Source: Alphaproteobacteria bacterium
Lineage (GTDB): Bacteria; Pseudomonadota; Alphaproteobacteria; UBA828
Length of the DNA: 64,000 bases
Assembly (NCBI GenBank): GCA_011523425.1
Contig: WTGU01000087.1
Location: 20,312 to 84,311, forward strand
Reading direction: 5' to 3'
The notes below the pieces were generated by a model. The model saw only the letters and a list, made by a program, of their open reading frames with translations. It did not search any database and was not told the DNA's origin. Position 1 is the stretch's first letter. Each line of letters starts with the position of its first letter. This document shows positions 60,666 to 64,000 of this stretch, piece after piece. The translations under genes were made by a program, and so were the position numbers.

Positions 60666-61562
60666 CTACATGTAGGCCAGGCGATTGCCGGCGACCTTGA
60701 GCGCGATCCGGTAGACCGAGGTCGAGCAGGTGCAGTAGAGCTCGTTCCAGCCGGTGCCGCCCCAGTTGAGGTTGGCCGAGTGCTCCGGCATGCCGATGAC
60801 GCCGAGATGCTCGCCGTCCGCGCCGAAGACCCAGAAGCCGCGCGGCCCGGTGACGTAGACGTTGCCCTGCTCGTCGCACTTCATGCCATCGACGACGCCG
60901 TTCTCCAGCACGCCGTCGCCGATGTTCTCGGCGAACATGCGCCCGTTCGAGAGCGAGCCGTCCGTGCCCACGTCGAACAGCCGGATGTGGGCCCGCGTGG
61001 TGTCGTTGACGTAGAGCAGGCTCTCGTCCGGTGAGAAGCAGAGGCCGTTCGGCTGGTCGAAGTCGTCGGCCTCGCAGTGCAGCGCGCCGTCGGTCGAGAT
61101 GCGGAAGAGCCCCTGGAAGCCCAGCTCCCGCTCGCGTTCCAGGCCGAAGACCGGCATGCGGCCATACCAGGGATCGGAGAAGTAGACCTGGCCGTCGGAC
61201 TTCACCACCACGTCGTTGGGGCTGTTGAGCTCCTTGCCGTTGTAGTGCGAGGCCAGCACCTGGCGCTCTCCCGCCGGCGTCTCGCGGGCCAGCGCGCTGG
61301 TCACGTGTTCGCAGATGTAGAGGTTGAGGTCGGCATCCAGCGTCATGCCGTTGCCCTTGTTGTTGGGCTGGCGCACGTCGCTCGCGCCGTCGGCCGCGCT
61401 CCAGCGCCGGCGCGTGTCCTCCGGGATGTCGCTGAAGTAGAGGCACTGCTCGCCGGGGTGCCAGATCGGCCCCTCGGTGAACGTGAAGCCCGTGCAAACC
61501 TGGTCGACGGTGGCATCCTCGGCCACGAGATCCAGCAGCCTCGGCGAATTGACCTCGATCAT
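60666..61562 (-). CDS. SMP-30/gluconolactonase family protein
   Basis: A 298-residue six-bladed beta-propeller of the SMP-30/LRE family, which hydrolyses lactones of sugars or acids with a divalent metal. FTFTEGPIWHPGEQCLYFSDIP, NKGNGMTLDADLNLYICEH, NSPNDVVVKSDGQVYFSDPWYG and NGLCFSPDESLLYVND carry the metal-binding Glu, Asn and Asp. The ATG at 61562 has GAGGAAGGG immediately before it. It lies between the Rid and isochorismatase-like genes in one strand run. Confidence 0.88.
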   Translation of the reverse strand: MIEVNSPRLLDLVAEDATVDQVCTGFTFTEGPIWHPGEQCLYFSDIPEDTRRRWSAADGASDVRQPNNKGNGMTLDADLNLYICEHVTSALARETPAGERQVLASHYNGKELNSPNDVVVKSDGQVYFSDPWYGRMPVFGLERERELGFQGLFRISTDGALHCEADDFDQPNGLCFSPDESLLYVNDTTRAHIRLFDVGTDGSLSNGRMFAENIGDGVLENGVVDGMKCDEQGNVYVTGPRGFWVFGADGEHLGVIGMPEHSANLNWGGTGWNELYCTCSTSVYRIALKVAGNRLAYM

Positions 61563-61639
61563 CCCTTCCTCTCCCTCTGCGGCGCCGCGCCTCGCTCGCG
61601 CCGGGCGCGGGCCGATCCTATCACGGCGCGGGTCGGATG

Positions 61640-62044
61640 CTATGCCGCGCCGGCGCCGATGATCGCGTCGGCATCGACCTCGACCAGCATCTCCGGCGAG
61701 ACCAGCGCCGCGACCTCCACCAGCGTCGAGCACGGGAAGTCTCCGGTGAAGAACTCCCGGCGCGCGGCGAGGAACGCCGGCCGGTCGCGCTCCAGGTTCT
61801 GCAGGTAGACCCGCATCCGCACCACGTCGGCGAGGCTGCCGCCGGCGGCCTCGAGATAGTGCCGGATGCTGCGGAAGATGATGCGCGTCTGCTCGCCCGG
61901 ATCGCCCACCGCGAGCACGTTGAAGTCCGCGTCCACGGCGACAAGGCCTGCGATGTAGACGTTGTCGCCGTGGCGCAGGCAGTTGGACCAGAGGCCTGGA
62001 GACGGCTCCGCCACGTGGGGCGTCAGCACGCGTTCGATCGCCAT
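61640..62044 (-). CDS. Rid family protein (non-RidA subgroup)
   Basis: A 134-residue YjgF/YER057c/UK114-type protein. RidA deaminates reactive 2-aminoacrylate using an arginine at position 105. The same position here is Ser106 (DFPCSTLVEV), which places it among the Rid groups without that activity, so its role is open. Other family features (RIIFRSIRHYLEAAGGSLADVV and RMRVYLQNL) are clear. It lies next to the amidohydrolase and SMP-30 genes. Confidence 0.86.
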   Translation of the reverse strand: MAIERVLTPHVAEPSPGLWSNCLRHGDNVYIAGLVAVDADFNVLAVGDPGEQTRIIFRSIRHYLEAAGGSLADVVRMRVYLQNLERDRPAFLAARREFFTGDFPCSTLVEVAALVSPEMLVEVDADAIIGAGAA

Positions 62045-62090
62045 GGTCGCTTCTCCCCTTCTCGTCGTCTCCCGACCCGCGGCCGGCCGG

Positions 62091-62975
62091 TCAGAGCCGG
62101 TAGAGCCGTCGCGCGGTGCCGGCGACTATCGCCGCCCGGTCCGCCTCGCTCAAGGGGGCGAGCGCCTGCCGGTAGGCGCCCAAGAGGCTCGCATAGTCGC
62201 ACCACAGCTTCTCGATGGGGAAGTTGCTGCCCCAGAGGCAGCGCCCCGGCCCGAAGAGGGCCACGGTCTCGCGCACCGTGCGCGCGATGTGGGCCGCATC
62301 CAGCCGGTGCACGAAGGTGCCGAGGCCCGAGAGCTTGACCGAGACGCTCGGCACCGCGGCGAGCCGCGCCATGCCGGCGCGCCAGGCCTCCCACCCCTCC
62401 GCCGTGAGATCCTCGGGCATGCCGCAGTGGGCGAGCACCATCGGCACGTCGGGGAACGAAGCGGCGAAGGCGGCGGCATCCTCCATCTGCGCGGTGAAGA
62501 CCTGCAGTTCGAAGAGGAGGCCGAGGTCTGCCAGCAGCCCCACGTGGCGGCGCAGCGCGGCGTCCTTCATCACCGCCGGCCCGTCGGCGAAGCGGTACTG
62601 CGGGTTCTCGTGCCAGTGGAGCTGCATGCGGATGCCGCGCAGCAGCGGGTACTGCGCCTGCGCCTTCAGCACCGCGCCGACCTCCGGATCGCGCAGGTCG
62701 GCATAGCCGACGATGGCATGCGGAAAGCCCGTGCGGTCGGCCTCGGCCTGCACCCATGCCACCTCGTCGACGGCGCGCGTGGGCGCCCAGTTGGCCTGCA
62801 CGTAGACCGACTGCGCGACGCCGCTCCCCTCGATGTCGCCGAGATACTCCTCGATCGGGTAGTCGCGCCGGATCGGTTCGTAGGGGCCGAAGATGCGGGG
62901 CTGCATCGGCCCTTCGAGCCACGGCAGGTCGCGCTGGCGCCAGATGTGGTGGTGGGCGTCGACGATCCGGTCCAT
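62091..62975 (-). CDS. Amidohydrolase family protein (amidohydrolase 2, TIM barrel)
   Basis: A 294-residue metal-dependent hydrolase of the amidohydrolase 2 branch. Seen: DAHHHIW at the N-terminus, LRGIRMQLHWHEN, LAHCGMPED and LWGSNFPIEK. Relatives hydrolyse lactones such as 2-pyrone-4,6-dicarboxylate or L-rhamnono-1,4-lactone. It fits with SMP-30 in lactone or sugar-acid catabolism. It is divergent from the SDR gene (70 bp gap). Confidence 0.88.
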   Translation of the reverse strand: MDRIVDAHHHIWRQRDLPWLEGPMQPRIFGPYEPIRRDYPIEEYLGDIEGSGVAQSVYVQANWAPTRAVDEVAWVQAEADRTGFPHAIVGYADLRDPEVGAVLKAQAQYPLLRGIRMQLHWHENPQYRFADGPAVMKDAALRRHVGLLADLGLLFELQVFTAQMEDAAAFAASFPDVPMVLAHCGMPEDLTAEGWEAWRAGMARLAAVPSVSVKLSGLGTFVHRLDAAHIARTVRETVALFGPGRCLWGSNFPIEKLWCDYASLLGAYRQALAPLSEADRAAIVAGTARRLYRL

Positions 62976-63045
62976 GGTGGCCTATGGTGGCCCGGGAAGG
63001 CCGCAGGGGCCAAGGGGCATGACCGACAGCCGGGGAAGATCCTCC

Positions 63046-63804
63046 ATGAACAGCATCGACCTGAAGGGCCGGCGCGCCATTGTCACCGGCGGCGCCCAGG
63101 GGCTGGGGCGGGCGATCGCCGAGCGGCTGCAGGCCTCCGGCGCCGCGGTCCACGTCTGGGACCTCGATCCCGCCGCCACGGCCGCCGCCGGGACCTGGCC
63201 GGCGGGCGGTCCGGCCGGGTGGATCGAGGTCGACGTCTCGGACCCGGACGCGGTCGCAGCCGCGCTCGACGAGACCCGCGCAGGCGCCGGCAGCGCAGGC
63301 GTCATCGACATCCTGGTCAACAACGCGGGCATCTCCGGCCCCAACATGCCGACCTGGGAATACCCGGTGGACGACTGGCGCCGGGTGATCGACATCGACC
63401 TGAACGGCCCCTTCCTCGTCAGCCGCGCGGTGGTGCCGGCGATGCGCGCGGCCGGCTGGGGGCGCATCGTCAACATCGCCTCGGTAGCGGGCAAGGAGGG
63501 CAACCCCAACGCGCCCGCCTACAGCGCCGCCAAGGCAGGCCTGATCGGCCTCACCAAGAGCCTCGGCAAGGAGCTCGCGGGCTCGGGCGTGCTGGTGAAC
63601 TGCGTCACCCCGGCGGCGGTGGAGACCCGCATCTTCGACCAGATGACCCAAACCCATATCGACATGATGAAGTCGAAGATCCCGCTCGGCCGCTTCGGCC
63701 TGCCCGCGGAGATCGCCGCCCTGGTGGCCTGGCTCTGCTCCGAGGACTGCTCGTTCTCGACCGGCGCGGTGTTCGATCTCTCCGGCGGCCGCGCGACGTA
63801 CTGA
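63046..63804 (+). CDS. Short-chain dehydrogenase/reductase (SDR, FabG-like)
   Basis: A 252-residue classical SDR. The nucleotide-binding motif is TGGAQGLGRA, followed by VNNAGISG, the active site Tyr/Lys in YSAAKAGL and the Ser in VNIASVAG. Members oxidise alcohols or reduce ketones with NAD(P). I chose the ATG at 63046 because a longer frame has no family similarity. It is divergent from the amidohydrolase and probably acts in the same pathway. Confidence 0.9.
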   Translation: MNSIDLKGRRAIVTGGAQGLGRAIAERLQASGAAVHVWDLDPAATAAAGTWPAGGPAGWIEVDVSDPDAVAAALDETRAGAGSAGVIDILVNNAGISGPNMPTWEYPVDDWRRVIDIDLNGPFLVSRAVVPAMRAAGWGRIVNIASVAGKEGNPNAPAYSAAKAGLIGLTKSLGKELAGSGVLVNCVTPAAVETRIFDQMTQTHIDMMKSKIPLGRFGLPAEIAALVAWLCSEDCSFSTGAVFDLSGGRATY

Positions 63805-63922
63805 TCGCGCGCGCCAGGCTTACCGCGGGCGCGCGACATATTGACCGGCCCCGCCACCGCCCCCACACTCGCCGCGCCGCAGCCAGCCGCCGCGGCCGCA
63901 GCCACGCACGAGAGGGAGACCA

Positions 63923-64000
63923 TGAAGGAGCACGAGGAAGGCTACTCGATGCCGCTCGCGGCGCCGACCTTCACGAAGCCGCCGTTCTACGCGACGCCCG
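63923..64000 (+). CDS. Start of a gene, possibly acetoacetate decarboxylase family (3' end missing)
   Basis: An ATG at 63923 with GAGAGGGAGA just before it opens a frame that continues off the window (26 codons). GYSMPLAAP and the proline-rich PPFY resemble the start of acetoacetate decarboxylase-like proteins, but the evidence is short. It lies 118 bp after the SDR gene on the same strand and may be cotranscribed with it. Confidence 0.4.

Noticed and set aside
1..64000. Possible tRNA, rRNA, prophage or integrated element
   Set aside because: No cloverleaf-like sequence, integrase, transposase, terminal inverted repeats or toxin-antitoxin pair could be found by reading the gaps and frames.

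Overview
The window is about 70% GC, densely coded, and has no IS element, prophage, CRISPR array, tRNA or rRNA that I can see. The gene order at 2.8-12 kb (lytic transglycosylase, RlpA, D-Ala-D-Ala carboxypeptidase, tmk, holB, metG, tatD, an MBL hydrolase, mazG) is a familiar alphaproteobacterial cluster. Together with the AsmA-like envelope protein, glnE and the class II GATase/FMN glutamate-synthase-type genes, it suggests a free-living or host-associated alphaproteobacterium of Rhodospirillales type. The exact taxon is inference; no marker gene fixes it.

Layout. (1) 1-2784: 3' part of a secreted repeat protein (three PPC-like repeats, a YfaP-like domain and an outer-membrane beta-barrel). 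(2) 2.8-12 kb, minus strand: the cell wall and housekeeping cluster. (3) 12.1-17.2 kb: a 2-hydroxyacid dehydrogenase, a class III aminotransferase, an acyl-CoA synthetase and a DsbA-family protein. (4) 17.2-25 kb: an AsmA/YhdP-like protein with a 178-residue unit repeated three times, then divergent glnE and a peroxiredoxin. (5) 25.1-27.1 kb: a tungsten/molybdenum aldehyde:ferredoxin oxidoreductase-like enzyme, translationally coupled to its own MoaD/ThiS-type protein. (6) 27.1-28.1 kb: a 990-bp stretch without a credible gene. (7) 28.1-41.3 kb: one gene for a 4384-residue Calx-beta/Ig-like repeat protein ending in the same type of beta-barrel as gene 1. (8) 41.4-48.1 kb, minus strand: a four-gene unit (class II glutamine amidotransferase, GXGXG-FMN glutamate-synthase subunit, FAD reductase fused to a degenerate FMN barrel, LarA-type nickel-pincer racemase). 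(9) 48.2-57.4 kb, plus strand: alpha/beta hydrolase, M20 hydrolase, a complete amide/urea/branched-chain-type ABC importer, and PhyH, LLM and VOC enzymes. (10) 57.4-64 kb: mgtE and a catabolic set (alpha/beta hydrolase, isochorismatase-like, SMP-30, Rid, amidohydrolase, SDR, possible acetoacetate decarboxylase).

The most interesting candidates for something little described are: the GATase/FMN/FAD-pseudobarrel/LarA operon; the AOR-MoaD pair; the giant repeat protein with a recent ~1.8-kb in-frame module duplication; and the ABC-importer operon, whose M20 hydrolase has lost its metal-bridging aspartate. Several enzymes carry a changed key residue: GlnE (D to E in the deadenylylase half), M20 (D to N), the isochorismatase-like protein (C to S), the Rid protein (R to S) and the peroxiredoxin (no resolving Cys at +5). 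All calls rest on reading the sequence and family knowledge; no database search was possible.
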